A DNA stretch of 64,000 nt from contig NZ_CP045701.2 of assembly GCF_009601685.2 (NCBI RefSeq), positions 248,001 to 312,000 on the forward strand, read 5' to 3'. This document shows positions 8,549-17,900 of this stretch, piece after piece (the stretch's first letter is position 1; the number at the start of each line of letters is the position of its first letter). The notes under the pieces were generated by a model. It worked only from the letters and a program-made list of their open reading frames with translations, made no database searches and was not told the origin of the DNA. Both the position numbers and the translations under genes were made by a program. Origin of the DNA: Pseudomonas brassicacearum. Lineage in GTDB: Bacteria; Pseudomonadota; Gammaproteobacteria; Pseudomonadales; Pseudomonadaceae.

Positions 8549-9550
8549 TCAAGCCAGGCGTTCCACCGTGATCCACCAACGGGTTCGATAACGGAGCTGC
8601 ACCGGGAGCGTGCGTGGCAGGACGGCGAGCAATTTGTCGGTGTCCTCCAAGCGGAAAACCCCCGACAAGCGCAGGTCGGCAATCGACGCCGCGCAGTTCA
8701 AATAGCCTGGGCGGTAGCGTCCTACCTCGTTGATAAAGTCTTCCAGGCGCATGTTGCGCGTGACGATCAGCCCGTCGACCCAGGCGCCTGCGTCCATGTC
8801 CAGCGGCGGTGCCAGGGTCGCTGTCGATGCGCTGATCAGGTAGCTTTGCCCGGCTTCGACCTGGAGGGGCGTGCCATCGCTGTTTGGGTGCGAACGGATA
8901 ACCACCCGGCCGCTGGTGACGCTCAAGCGTGTGCAGTCGCTGTCCTGGCGCACGACGAAGCGCCCCTCCAGCCCTTCGAACAGACCATGCCGGCCTCGTA
9001 CCCGCAGCGGGCGCTCCGGGTCGCGGCCACAGGTGACCCTGATCTCGCCGCGAGCCAGGGTAATCAGGCGCTGCCGGGCGCTGAAATCCAGGTCGGCGGC
9101 GCTGTGGGTATTGAGCTCGAGTCGCGTGCCGTCCGGCAGTTGGAAACCTCGTCGTTCACCCGTGCCGGTGGCGAAATCGGCACGCCACGGCTGCCAGCCC
9201 AGGTCCTTGCCCAGCCATGCCGCGCAGCCCACCAGTGCGACGCCCGACAACAACTTCAGTGCCTGGCGCCGGTTGAGGCGCTGGGCACTGTTTTCCAGGG
9301 TATCCAGGGCGACATGGGCACCGGGCAATGCCCGCAGGTTGGAGGTCAATTCGCTGTGCAGCGCTTGCACCCGTTGCCAGGCCAGTTCGTGTTCCGGGTG
9401 GGCGGCGCGCCAGGTGTCGCACTGTTGGCGCAGGGTCGGGTGAGAGGTGTGATTGCGCAGGCGCAGCAGCCAATTGATCGCCTGCCTGACCACCTGTTGC
9501 GACGGGCCGTTGCGTCGGCTCTGCAAGTGATCCGCCGGCTCAGCGTTCAT
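8549..9550 (-). CDS. FecR-family anti-sigma factor / sigma regulator
   Basis: A 333-residue inner-membrane regulator. An N-terminal cytoplasmic segment (about 1-85, QAINWLLRLRNHTSHPTLRQQCDTWRAAHPEHELAWQRV, the DUF4880 pattern) precedes RRQALKLLSGVALVGCAAWLG (about 84-104), the single membrane segment with a twin-arginine-like lead. The periplasmic FecR domain follows (about 115-235, GERRGFQLPDGTRLELNTHS), then a C-terminal STN-like domain (about 250-333) that would touch the receptor's STN domain. The ATG at 9550 overlaps the sigma gene by 11 bases (translational coupling). A longer frame from 9631 lies wholly inside the sigma gene and was rejected. Confidence 0.9.
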   Translation of the reverse strand: MNAEPADHLQSRRNGPSQQVVRQAINWLLRLRNHTSHPTLRQQCDTWRAAHPEHELAWQRVQALHSELTSNLRALPGAHVALDTLENSAQRLNRRQALKLLSGVALVGCAAWLGKDLGWQPWRADFATGTGERRGFQLPDGTRLELNTHSAADLDFSARQRLITLARGEIRVTCGRDPERPLRVRGRHGLFEGLEGRFVVRQDSDCTRLSVTSGRVVIRSHPNSDGTPLQVEAGQSYLISASTATLAPPLDMDAGAWVDGLIVTRNMRLEDFINEVGRYRPGYLNCAASIADLRLSGVFRLEDTDKLLAVLPRTLPVQLRYRTRWWITVERLA

Positions 9551-10040
9551 AGCGCAGCACATAGCAGTGGTACAGCGCATCGGCGACGTAGCGCTCCACC
9601 GAGCGCAACGAGATGCCCATCTGTTCGGCAATCTGCTTGTACGTCAGGCCTTCGCACTGGGCCAACAGAAAGGCCCTGCGCACTTTTGGCTTGAGGCCTT
9701 CGAGCATCCTGGCAATCGCTTCGAGCAGTTCCAGGATCAGGGCCTGGGCTTCAGCGCCAGGGGTTTCGGCTTCCGGCAGGTGAGCTATGGTTTCCAGGTA
9801 AGCGCGTTCGATTTCTGCTCGACGCCAATGGTCGATCACCAGGCCTTGGGCGATGGTGCGCAAAAAGGCGCGTGGGGCTCGAAGTTCCAGGCGTTCGCTA
9901 CGCTGCAACAGGCGCACGAAGGTGTCCTGGGCCAGGTCCGCGGCATCGGCGGCGTTGCCCAGCCGGGTGCGCAGCCACGTATTGAGCCAGCCGTGATGAC
10001 GGCTGTAGAGCGCCTGTACTGCAAACTCGGGAGATGACAT
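9540..10040 (-). CDS. FecI-like ECF sigma-70 factor
   Basis: A 166-residue ECF sigma factor. Region 2 (about 10-75) holds DAADLAQDTFVRLLQR and APRAFLRTIAQGLVIDHWRR; region 4 (about 110-160) holds LKPKVRRAFLLAQCEGLTYKQIAEQMGISLRSVERYVADAL. Both are classic FecI/FpvI-type iron-starvation sigma patterns. The ATG at 10040 (MSSPEF) fits the usual length; the frame extends to 10109 but that would cross the Fur-like site. It is the first gene of a leftward set sigma, anti-sigma, receptor. Its product should direct transcription of the receptor gene once the FecR protein relays the siderophore signal. Confidence 0.92.
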   Translation of the reverse strand: MSSPEFAVQALYSRHHGWLNTWLRTRLGNAADAADLAQDTFVRLLQRSERLELRAPRAFLRTIAQGLVIDHWRRAEIERAYLETIAHLPEAETPGAEAQALILELLEAIARMLEGLKPKVRRAFLLAQCEGLTYKQIAEQMGISLRSVERYVADALYHCYVLRYER

Positions 10041-10061
10041 GGACGCGACGGCCTGGATGTT

Positions 10062-10090
10062 ACAAATGATAATAGGTCGCATTGTCATCA
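10062..10090 (-). promoter_or_regulatory. Possible Fur box upstream of the ECF sigma gene
   Basis: An ATGATAAT core (10066-10073) begins 25 bp upstream of the chosen start. Aligned to the 19-bp Fur consensus it scores 11/19 by eye: a good left half and a weak right half (ATTGTCAT nearby). Fur control is typical for FecI-type genes, so position and context help, but the match is modest. Confidence 0.4.
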
Positions 10091-10293
10091 GCCGTCGGCG
10101 AATTTGCAACCACCGTTCGCTCGCCGTGTCCTCTCGTCGCCTATTTCTTCGAATCCCTAATTATTTGTACCGGTATGCCGACAGACTGGTATGCGTGCAC
10201 CAAAGTGGAGCGCAATGACAACCGCTCGTGCTGTTACATGAAACGTTGCAAACCTGGAATGCATCCCCACTCCTTGCATAAGAAGCCTCATCG

Positions 10294-12174
10294 ATGAATC
10301 TAAAGTTCAGTCACAAAATCCTCCTGGCCGCCTCCGGTGTGGTAGTCCTGGCTTTTGCCCTGTTCACGCTTTACAACGACTATTTGCAGCGCAACACCAT
10401 TGGCAGCAGCCTTGAATCGTCCATTGAGCAGTCTGGCGACCTGACGGCCAGCAGCATCCAGAACTGGATGAGTGGCCGGATACTGGTGTTGGAAAACCTG
10501 GCGCAAAACATCGCGCACCAGGGCGCTGCGGCCGATCTGCCGGGGCTGGTCGATCAGCCGGCACTGACCTCGAACTTCCAGTTCACTTATGTAGGCCAGG
10601 CCAACGGTGTCTTCACCCAGCGCCCGGACGCCAAAATGCCTGACGGCTACGACCCGCGTCAGCGCCCTTGGTACAAACAGGCGGTGACCGCCGATAAAAC
10701 CATGCTGACCCCGCCTTATATGGCAGCGGTGGGTGGCCTGGTGGTGACCGTAGCCCTGCCGGTGAAGCACAACGGCGAACTGCTCGGCGTGGTGGGCGGC
10801 GACCTGAGCCTGGAAACCCTGGTGAAAATCATCAACTCCGTGGATTTCGGTGGCATCGGCCATGCCTTCCTGGTCAGCGGCGACGGTCAGGTGATCGTCA
10901 GCCCGGATAAAGACCAGGTGATGAAAAACCTCAAGGACATCTACCCCGGCACCCCGGTGCGCATCGGCAAGGGTATCCAGGAGGTTGAGCTGAACGGGCA
11001 GGACCGCATTCTTTCGTTCACCCCAATCACCGGCCTGCCGAACGCCGAGTGGTACATCGGTTTGTCGATCGACAAGGCCAAGGCCTACGCGCCGTTGAGC
11101 CAGTTCCGTACGTCTGCGCTGATTGCGATGTTTGTCGCGGTGTCGGCCATTGCGGTGCTGCTGAGCCTGCTGATCCAGGTGCTGATGCGTCCATTGACCA
11201 CCATGGGCCGCGCCATGCAGGACATCGCCCAGGGCGAAGGCGACCTGACCCGGCGCCTGGTGGTGCAGGGCAAGGATGAATTCGCGGTGTTGGGTGGCTC
11301 GTTCAACCAGTTCGTGGAGCGGATTCACGCGTCGATCTCGGAAGTGTCTTCCGCCACCCGCCAGGTGCATGACCTGTCGCAACGGGTGATGACCTCGTCC
11401 AACGCTTCGCTCGTCGGCTCGGATGAGCAGAGCGCCCGCACCAACAGCGTGGCCGCGGCCATCAACCAGTTGGGCGCCGCGACCCAGGAAATCGCCCGCA
11501 ATGCCGCCGATGCCTCGCAACATGCCAGCGGCGCCAGCGAGCAGGCCGACGACGGTCGCCAGGTGGTGGAAAAAACCATCCAGGCCATGACCGAGCTGTC
11601 GCAGAAGATCAGCCTTTCGTGCACCCAGATCGAAACCCTGAACGCCAGCACCGACAACATCGGCCACATCCTGGACGTGATCAAGGGCATCTCCCAGCAA
11701 ACCAACCTGCTGGCCCTGAACGCGGCCATCGAAGCGGCCCGTGCCGGTGAAGCCGGCCGTGGTTTTGCGGTGGTGGCCGATGAAGTACGCAACCTGGCGC
11801 ACCGTACTCAGGAGTCGGCGGAAGAAATCCACAAGATGATCACCTCGCTGCAGGTTGGCTCCCGTGAAGCGGTGTCCACGATGAACGCCAGCCAGACGTC
11901 CAGCGAAGAGAGCGTGGAAGTGGCCAACCAGGCCGGCCTGCGACTGGTCAGCGTGACGCAGCGTATCGGCGAGATCGACGGCATGAACCAGTCGGTGGCC
12001 GCGGCGACCGAAGAGCAGACTGCTGTGGTTGAAACCCTCAACATGGATGTCAGCCACATCAACCTGCTGAACCAGCAAAGCGTGGCCAACCTCAATGAAA
12101 CCCTGAAGGATTGCGATGCCTTGTCGCAGCAGGCCAACCGTCTGAAGCAATTGGTGGACAGCTTCAAGATCTGA
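10294..12174 (+). CDS. Methyl-accepting chemotaxis protein with dCache sensor, probably amino-acid sensing
   Basis: A 626-residue chemoreceptor. TM1 is at about 9-29, a periplasmic dCache_1 domain at about 35-270, TM2 at about 272-297, HAMP at about 298-350, and a long cytoplasmic signalling coiled coil ends at 626. The membrane-distal pocket shows the dCache_1 amino-acid motif: [12 protein letters not shown] (Tyr, Arg, Trp, Tyr), a later Tyr in PPYMAAVGG, and the Asp in GVVGGDLSL. This is the pattern of PctA/B/C-type receptors. The hairpin tip reads [28 protein letters not shown], as in receptors that feed CheA/CheW. No C-terminal CheR-binding pentapeptide is visible. It stands alone in its transcription unit. 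Confidence 0.92.
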   Translation: MNLKFSHKILLAASGVVVLAFALFTLYNDYLQRNTIGSSLESSIEQSGDLTASSIQNWMSGRILVLENLAQNIAHQGAAADLPGLVDQPALTSNFQFTYVGQANGVFTQRPDAKMPDGYDPRQRPWYKQAVTADKTMLTPPYMAAVGGLVVTVALPVKHNGELLGVVGGDLSLETLVKIINSVDFGGIGHAFLVSGDGQVIVSPDKDQVMKNLKDIYPGTPVRIGKGIQEVELNGQDRILSFTPITGLPNAEWYIGLSIDKAKAYAPLSQFRTSALIAMFVAVSAIAVLLSLLIQVLMRPLTTMGRAMQDIAQGEGDLTRRLVVQGKDEFAVLGGSFNQFVERIHASISEVSSATRQVHDLSQRVMTSSNASLVGSDEQSARTNSVAAAINQLGAATQEIARNAADASQHASGASEQADDGRQVVEKTIQAMTELSQKISLSCTQIETLNASTDNIGHILDVIKGISQQTNLLALNAAIEAARAGEAGRGFAVVADEVRNLAHRTQESAEEIHKMITSLQVGSREAVSTMNASQTSSEESVEVANQAGLRLVSVTQRIGEIDGMNQSVAAATEEQTAVVETLNMDVSHINLLNQQSVANLNETLKDCDALSQQANRLKQLVDSFKI

Positions 12175-12204
12175 CCCAGTCGCAAGCCGACCCGCTCCCC
12201 TGTG

Positions 12205-12489
12205 GCGAGGGAGCTTGGTCCCGCTGGCCTGTGCCCTGTAGGCGCTGCCGAAGGCTGCGATCTTTTGATCTTTCGCTTGAGATTCAAGTGTTGGGGGAAA
12301 GATCGCAGCCTCGTTGCACTCGACAGCTCCTACACAGCTCCACGGCGCCGGCACGCAGGCTTGGTCCCGCTGGCCTGTGCCCTGTAGGAGCTGCCGGAGG
12401 CTGCGATCTTTTGATCTTTCGCTTGAGATTCAAGTGTCTGGGGAAAAGATCGCAGCCTCGTTGCACTCGACAGCTCCTACACAGCTCCT
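12205..12489. repeat. REPIN tandem array, left part
   Basis: Two copies (near 12235-12333 and 12384-12489) of the 'GTAGGAGCTG...CAGCTCCTAC' REPIN, joined by a spacer containing GCACGCAGGCTTGGTCCC. The array resumes after the IS110 element at 13714, so the two parts were one array before insertion. It fills the gap after the chemoreceptor gene. Confidence 0.88.
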
Positions 12490-12499
12490 TGTATCTCGA

Positions 12500-12700
12500 C
12501 TATCGCTCCGACAGAAGCGATAGTTCTCGACTGATCATCGAGGGAGGGACTTGGAAGCCGTACAGCTCCTTAGGCTTTTTGCCTGTGATGTAGATAGTGC
12601 TCCAGCCCTCCACACTCACTCGTATAGTTCGAACGGTATCTTGGGCCCGTCCCTGGCGAGAGCCCGCATTCGCAAGGTTGGACAGAGTGCAGTGATGATC
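12500..12700 (+). ncRNA. Predicted IS110 bridge RNA (guide RNA) in the left non-coding end
   Basis: The layout matches IS621-type bridge RNA. A 5' hairpin has stem CTATCGCT/AGCGATAG (12500-12507, 12516-12523). The target loop is closed by GGAGGG (12543-12548) with CCCTCC (12606-12611) and TGGA/TCCA. Its left arm ACAGCTCCT (12562-12570) is identical to the target left flank plus CT core. It is followed by an AGGC-T5-GCCT hairpin (12572-12584) and right arm TGTAG (12589-12593), complementary to CTACA of the target right flank. In the donor loop, ACGGTATCT (12633-12641) is identical to the IS right end plus core (13707-13715). A GGGC/GCCC hairpin follows, then CAAG (12673-12676), complementary to CTTG at the left end (12488-12491). 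Transcript ends are estimates. Confidence 0.7.
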
Positions 12701-12726
12701 GGAAACGGATCAACGGAGAGACGGTC

Positions 12727-13698
12727 ATGTCCAATTTCGTCGGTGTCGACGTCGCTAAAAACACTTTTGATATCGCCACTCATCTGCCAAACGGCAAGCA
12801 CAAAACCAAAGCCAAACTGGCTAACAACTCGAAAGGCTTCAAGGAGTTTGAAGCTTGGCTGAACAAGCATGCCGAGCCTGCAGCCCGGATCGTGATGGAA
12901 GCTACCAGCGTTTATCATCTTGAACTTGCCGAGTTCGTCTACAACAAGGGTTACCGGGTCTGCGTAGTAAATCCGGCAACAACCCACGCTTACGCCGACA
13001 GCGAGTTACGTCGGATCAAAACCGATAAAAGCGATGCCAAACTGATTGCTGACTTTGCTCGGGAAAAGGCGGAAAAGCTTCAGCAGTGGGCACCGGAGCC
13101 GAAGAAATACCGCCAACTAAAGGCAATGGTCCGTCGGCTGGATGATCTTCAGGAAATGGAGCAAATGGAGCTCAACCGCCTGGATGTGTCTGACGAAAAA
13201 GTCAAAGACTCGATCAACTCCGTGCTGCGCCACATCGAAAAAGAGATTGCTGAAACTCACAAAGTGATCAAAAAACACATCGACGATGATCCGGACATGC
13301 GCCAAATGCGCGATTTGATCGTGACCATCGACGGGATCGGGCAGAAAACCCTTGAGCGGCTGCTGGCCGAACTGGGCGACCTGCGTAAATATGATGACCC
13401 TCGCAAACTGGTCGCTGCTGCTGGGTTGAACCCAAAGCTACAGGACTCAGGAAAGCTCAAAGGCAGAACAGTAATTTCGAGGATTGGCTCGGCGCGCGTT
13501 CGTGCGGGTCTGTACATGCCTGGCCTGGTAGCGTTGAAGCACAACGAACCCATTATCGCCATGAAGAATCGCTTGAAGGCCAACGGCAAGGCCCCCAAGC
13601 AGATCATCTGCGCAGCGATGCGCAAGCTACTACATTTCGTTTACGCCGTTCTCAAATCGGGTCAGCCATTTGATCCAAAATTTGCCCTTGCTCGATGA
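12727..13698 (+). CDS. IS110-family transposase (DEDD recombinase)
   Basis: A 323-residue complete transposase. The N-terminal RuvC-like DEDD domain shows D8 (GVDVAK), E58 (VMEATSVYH), D100 and D103 (KTDKSDAKLIADFA). The central coiled coil spans about 125-190. The C-terminal Tnp_20 domain has IDGIGQKTLERLLAELGDL and AAGLNPKLQDSGKLKGR, with candidate catalytic Ser241. Residue positions agree closely with those reported for IS621 (D11, E60, D102, D105, S241). No frameshift or stop is present, so it may be active. The coding region sits at the 3' side, leaving about 235 bp of 5' non-coding DNA and only about 15 bp after the stop; this is the IS110 rather than the IS1111 arrangement. Confidence 0.95.
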   Translation: MSNFVGVDVAKNTFDIATHLPNGKHKTKAKLANNSKGFKEFEAWLNKHAEPAARIVMEATSVYHLELAEFVYNKGYRVCVVNPATTHAYADSELRRIKTDKSDAKLIADFAREKAEKLQQWAPEPKKYRQLKAMVRRLDDLQEMEQMELNRLDVSDEKVKDSINSVLRHIEKEIAETHKVIKKHIDDDPDMRQMRDLIVTIDGIGQKTLERLLAELGDLRKYDDPRKLVAAAGLNPKLQDSGKLKGRTVISRIGSARVRAGLYMPGLVALKHNEPIIAMKNRLKANGKAPKQIICAAMRKLLHFVYAVLKSGQPFDPKFALAR

Positions 13699-13713
13699 GG
13701 GGCAAGACGGTAT

Positions 13714-14390
13714 CTACACAGCTCCACGGCGCCGGCACGCAGGCTTGGTCTCGCTGGCCTGTGCCCTGTAGGAGCTGCCGGAGGCTGCGATCTTTTGATC
13801 TTTCGCTTGAGATTCAAGTGTCTGGGGAAAGATCGCAGCCTCGTTGCACTCGACAGCTCCTACACAGCTCCACACAGCTCCACACAGCTCCTACACGGCG
13901 CCGGCACGCAGGCTTGGTCCCGCTGGCCTGTGCCCTGTAGGAGCTGCCGAAGGCTGCGATCTTTTGATCTTTCGCTTGAGATTCAAGTGTTGGGGGAAAG
14001 ATCGCAGCCTCGTTGCACTCGACAGCTCCTACACAGCTCCTACACAGCTACACAGCTACACAGCTACACAGCTACACGGCGCCGGCACGCAGGCTTGGTC
14101 CCGCTGGCCTGTGCCCTGTAGGAGCTGCCGGAGGCTGCGATCTTTTGATCTTTTGATCTTTCGCTTGAGATTCAAGTGTCTGGGGAAAAGATCGCAGCCT
14201 CGTTGCACTCGACAGCTCCTACACAGCTCCTACACAGCTCCTACACGGCGCCGGCACGCAGGCTTGGTCTCGCTGGCCTGTGCCCTGTAGGAGCTGCCGA
14301 AGGCTGCGATCTTTTGATCTTTCGCTTGAGATTCAAGTGTTGGGGGAAAGATCGCAGCCTCGTTGCACTCGACAGCTCCTACTCTCAAGG
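13714..14390. repeat. REPIN tandem array, right part (four units of about 170-180 bp)
   Basis: Four copies of the hairpin unit begin near 13766, 13936, 14117 and 14287, each with TGTAGGAGCTGCCG, GATCTTTTGATCTTTCGC, AAAGATCGCAGCCTCG and CGACAGCTCCTAC. They are separated by a CGGCGCCGGCACGCAGGCTTGGTC spacer carrying runs of ACAGCTCCTAC or ACAGCTAC. The ACAGCT microsatellite length varies (e.g. 14041-14076). The array ends at the 3' end of pvfD, and no gene is apparent in this stretch. Confidence 0.88.
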
Positions 14391-14405
14391 CCACCCTGGG
14401 GCAGG

Positions 14406-14876
14406 TTATGCCTCGGGGAACATCCCCTGCACATTCCCCATCGCCTCATCGGCAAAGCCCTGGAGGAAATCCCGGAAGCCCGACGGCGTATGGGAGTCGG
14501 TGTGGTCGGCGATGATGGTCCAGGTGGCGCGGCAGCGGTTGTCCGCCAGGGGTTCGACGCGCATGGCCGCCCACAGGTTGTCGATGCCCAGGGTGTTGTA
14601 GATCAGCGTCCAGGTCATGTGCATGGCCTGGTCGTCACGGCTATTGAGCTGTTCCACCACCAGGTTTTGCCCATCGCGGAAGAATTTCTTGCGCAGGGAC
14701 CTCACGCCTTCGCCGGTCATTTCGATGCGTTCCAATGCCGGAATGAAATGGTTGAATCCGCCAAAATCTCCCACCACGTCCCAGACGCGCGCCGCGTCGG
14801 CCGCGACCTCCACCGAGGTTTCGACCTGGCAGGCTTGGGGGTTTTTGATCAGGGTGTCGGGTTGAAATGCACTCAT
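14406..14876 (-). CDS. pvfD: SRPBCC (polyketide cyclase/START-like) protein of the pvf/mgo operon
   Basis: A 156-residue SRPBCC-fold protein (VETSVEVAADAARVWDVVGDFGGFNHFIPALERIE at the N-terminus, a C-terminal long helix FRDFLQGFADEAMGNVQGMF). These bind hydrophobic ligands in a deep pocket. It is the last gene of a leftward set whose order (DUF3050, AurF-like, NRPS, SRPBCC) equals pvfABCD of P. entomophila and mgoBCAD of P. syringae, so it corresponds to pvfD/mgoD. Its exact step in making the signal is uncertain. It is 32 bp downstream of the NRPS gene, with an AGGAGCAAG ribosome site just before ATG. Confidence 0.85.
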   Translation of the reverse strand: MSAFQPDTLIKNPQACQVETSVEVAADAARVWDVVGDFGGFNHFIPALERIEMTGEGVRSLRKKFFRDGQNLVVEQLNSRDDQAMHMTWTLIYNTLGIDNLWAAMRVEPLADNRCRATWTIIADHTDSHTPSGFRDFLQGFADEAMGNVQGMFPEA

Positions 14877-14908
14877 GGTCTTGCTCCTTGCTTTGGGTTG
14901 AGGGTGTT

Positions 14909-17900
14909 TCAGATGAAGTCGATGGCTTTGAGGTAATCGGCGCCGCGACGCAGCAGGGCCGGGGACTTTTCCGGGTAGCTGGCGCCCATCTGCCGCACGC
15001 CGGCGCGGGCGTTGTCATGGCTGATCAGCGAGATGTCGCCGATGTCTTCCTCGAAGCCGTTGAGGTAAAAGCCCAACACGCCAAACAACGCGTTGTCGGC
15101 ATCGACCCGAGCCAATTGCCGTTGCCACTCGGCGACGCTGACCAGCGAAAACTCCCGGCCGCTGTCGCGAAACGACGCGACATACGCATCCCAGCTCAAC
15201 GGCTGTGGGTTGTGCAGGTTGAACACCGCTTGCGTCGGCTGGTAACGGCTGGCATGGAAGGCGATGAAGCGCGCCAGGAAATCCACCGGCATCAGGTCGA
15301 AGTTGAGGGACAGCTCCGGTACCTGGCCGAGCTGGATCGAGCCCTTGAGCATCAGCATCAGTCGATTTTTATGGGGCTGGCAGACCCCGGTCAGGCTGTT
15401 GAAACTGATGTTGCCGGGACGGAACAGATTGACCCACACCCCGCGATCCCGGGCCCGTTGCAGGATCCGTTCGCCGACCCATTTGGACAGGTTGTAGCCG
15501 TTCTTGATGTAGATCGGCGGCGTCTTGGCGGCAGGCTGTTCCAGCACCTGGCCGTCGGCATCCAGGGCGCTGGAGGCGGAAAGCGTGGAGACGAAGTTGA
15601 AGATCTTCTTGCTGCGCCCTTCACACAGGCGCAGGCATTCGAAGATCGGCTCCACGTTGTCCCGCGCCAACGACTCGTAGTCGAGCACATGATTGACGTG
15701 GGCGGCGTTGTGCACCAGTGCGCCGAAGGTGCGGTCGATGCGGGTGTAGACGTCATCCGGCAAACCCAATTGCGGTTGGGTGATGTCGGCGGCGTACACA
15801 CTGACGCGGTCCAGGTCCAAGTGGGTCAGGTGATTGTCCTGAAGGGCCTGGGAGAAGCGCTCGGCCGCGCTTTGTCCAGCGCTTGCGCGCACCAGGCACG
15901 CGACTTCGGTGGCGCCCCAGGCCAGCAGTGCTTCGACGATGTGCACGCCGAGAAAGCTGTTGGCGCCGGTCACTACCACCTTGTGCACATCGCCGCACTG
16001 GCTGATGGGCAGCGGATCGAGGTTGAGTTCGGCCTCGGCATCGATGAAGGCTTGGGGGCTGAGGATCGATGCGCTGCTGTGTTCCGGGTCGTCCAGCAAC
16101 TTGGCCAAGGTCATCAGCGTCGGCGCTTCGATGAAGCGATTGATCGACAGGCTGCGACCGAACGTCTGGCGAATGCTCAGCAGCAGTCGCGATAACAGGA
16201 TCGAGTGCCCGCCCAGGTTGAAGAAGCTTTCATCGGTGGCGATGTCTTCGACCGGCAGTTCCAGCAGTTCGGCCCACAGTTGCTGCAATTGTGTCTCGAG
16301 GGCGTTCTGCGGCTGCCGGCGTTGGCCGTCGACCTGCACCTGCACCGCCATGGCGAGCAAGGCCCGACGATCGACCTTGCCGTTGCTGGTGTACGGCAGG
16401 CTCGGCAGTTCGACATAGGCGGCCGGGTGCATGTAGCTGGGCAAGCTGTTCTGCACATGCTCGCGCAACGCCTGGAGGGCGCCGTCGGAGTGCTCGGGAT
16501 GAACCAGGAACGCCAGGATTCGCCGCCGTTCATCGACCCCTACTGCCACTTGGCGAAACAACTGGCTATCGCGCAGGCAGTGCTCGATTTCCTCGGGTTC
16601 GACCCGAAAGCCGCGGATCTTCACCTGGTTATCGCGCCGGCCACACAACTCGATGCCGTTGTCGGTCCACTGGCCGATATCACCCGTGCGATAGACCCGC
16701 AGCGTTTGCCCGGTGGGCAGCGCCAGGTCGAGGTAGCGTGTCGCGGTCAGGGTCGGGTCGTTCAAATAACCCAGGCCGACGCCCGGGCCGGCGATGTACA
16801 GCTCGCCGGGGACGCCTTGGGGAACCGGTTGCAGTTGTTCGTCCAGGATCAGCACCCGGCCGTTGGCGATGGGCACGCCTAGGTTGCGGTTGTTGTCGCC
16901 GCCGCCGAACTGTCGTGTGGTCGCCAGCACCGTGGTTTCGGTCGGGCCGTAGATGTTGTGGAAGCGGCATTGTGGCGCGAGCTGTTCGATCACGAACGGT
17001 TCGCAGACATCGCCACCGGTGATCAGGTGCGCCAGGCCCAGCGGTGCATCAAGGGGCATGACGCTCAGCAGCGCCGGCGGCAGAAAGGCGTGGCTGATGT
17101 GCTGCTGGTGAATCAACGCGACCAATTGTTGCGGATCGCGGCGCTGGTCTTCGCTGGGCACCACCAGCAGGGCGCCGTGGATGAACGTCGGCAGGATATC
17201 CAGCAGCGATGCGTCAAAGTTGATGGTGGAAAACTGCAACGCCCGGCTGTCGCGCTGCAACCCGACGTAGTCGCCGTACCAGGCACAAAAGTGACTGAGG
17301 TTGCGGTGGCTGAGCAACACGCCCTTGGGCTGGCCGGTGGTGCCGGAGGTGTAGATGGCCACGGCCGGTTCGTCGCTGTCCACCGTGCGGCGGATCAATG
17401 AGGCTGGGATGCCGGGCTTGGGCGCTGGCAGTTGATGGACATTGAGCGTTGGCAACGACAGGTCGCCCAGGTCGCTGTCGCCATCGTGCAGCAGCAGGTC
17501 GGCCTGGGCGTTTTCCAGGATAAAGCGTCGACGTTGCGCCGGGTGCTGTGGGTCCAACGGCAGGTACACCGCCCCACAGCCCAGCACGGCGAGGATCGCC
17601 GCATACAGGTGCGCGGACTTGGGCAGGCACACACCGATCACCTTGCGGGAGGACGGCCTGTGGGAGGAAGGCTTGCCCCCGATGAACGATGACGCGGTTG
17701 GGTTGAGAACCTCGGTGTCCTCATCGCGGGCAAGCCTTGCTCCCACAGGGTTTACTCTCCTTGTTCCTGCAGGCTCGCAGCTGCGTAGCATTTGCAGCAT
17801 CGGCTCTTGCAACCTCAGCGCCAGGCGACGCAAGGATTTGTAGTCGATGAGTTGTCCATCGACCCACAGGGCCGGTTGCGTCGCGTCGTCGAGCATGCGC

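Larger units (their letters stand above)
12488..13715 (+). mobile_element. IS110-family insertion sequence inserted in a REPIN array
   Basis: About 1.23 kb with no terminal inverted repeats, as expected for IS110. The left junction follows ACACAGCTCCT (core CT at 12488-12489) and the right junction is GGTATCT at 13709-13715 (core CT at 13714-13715), followed by ACACAGCTCCACGG. Removing the element rejoins ...CAGCTCCTACACAGCTCC..., the sequence seen in the intact array units. An 11-12 base sequence (CTACACAGCTCC) is present on both sides, so the exact ends could shift. The guide matches in the 5' non-coding region place the core at CT. IS110 elements that target REP sequences are known in Escherichia and Pseudomonas (IS621, ISPpu9/ISPpu10). 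Confidence 0.85.
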
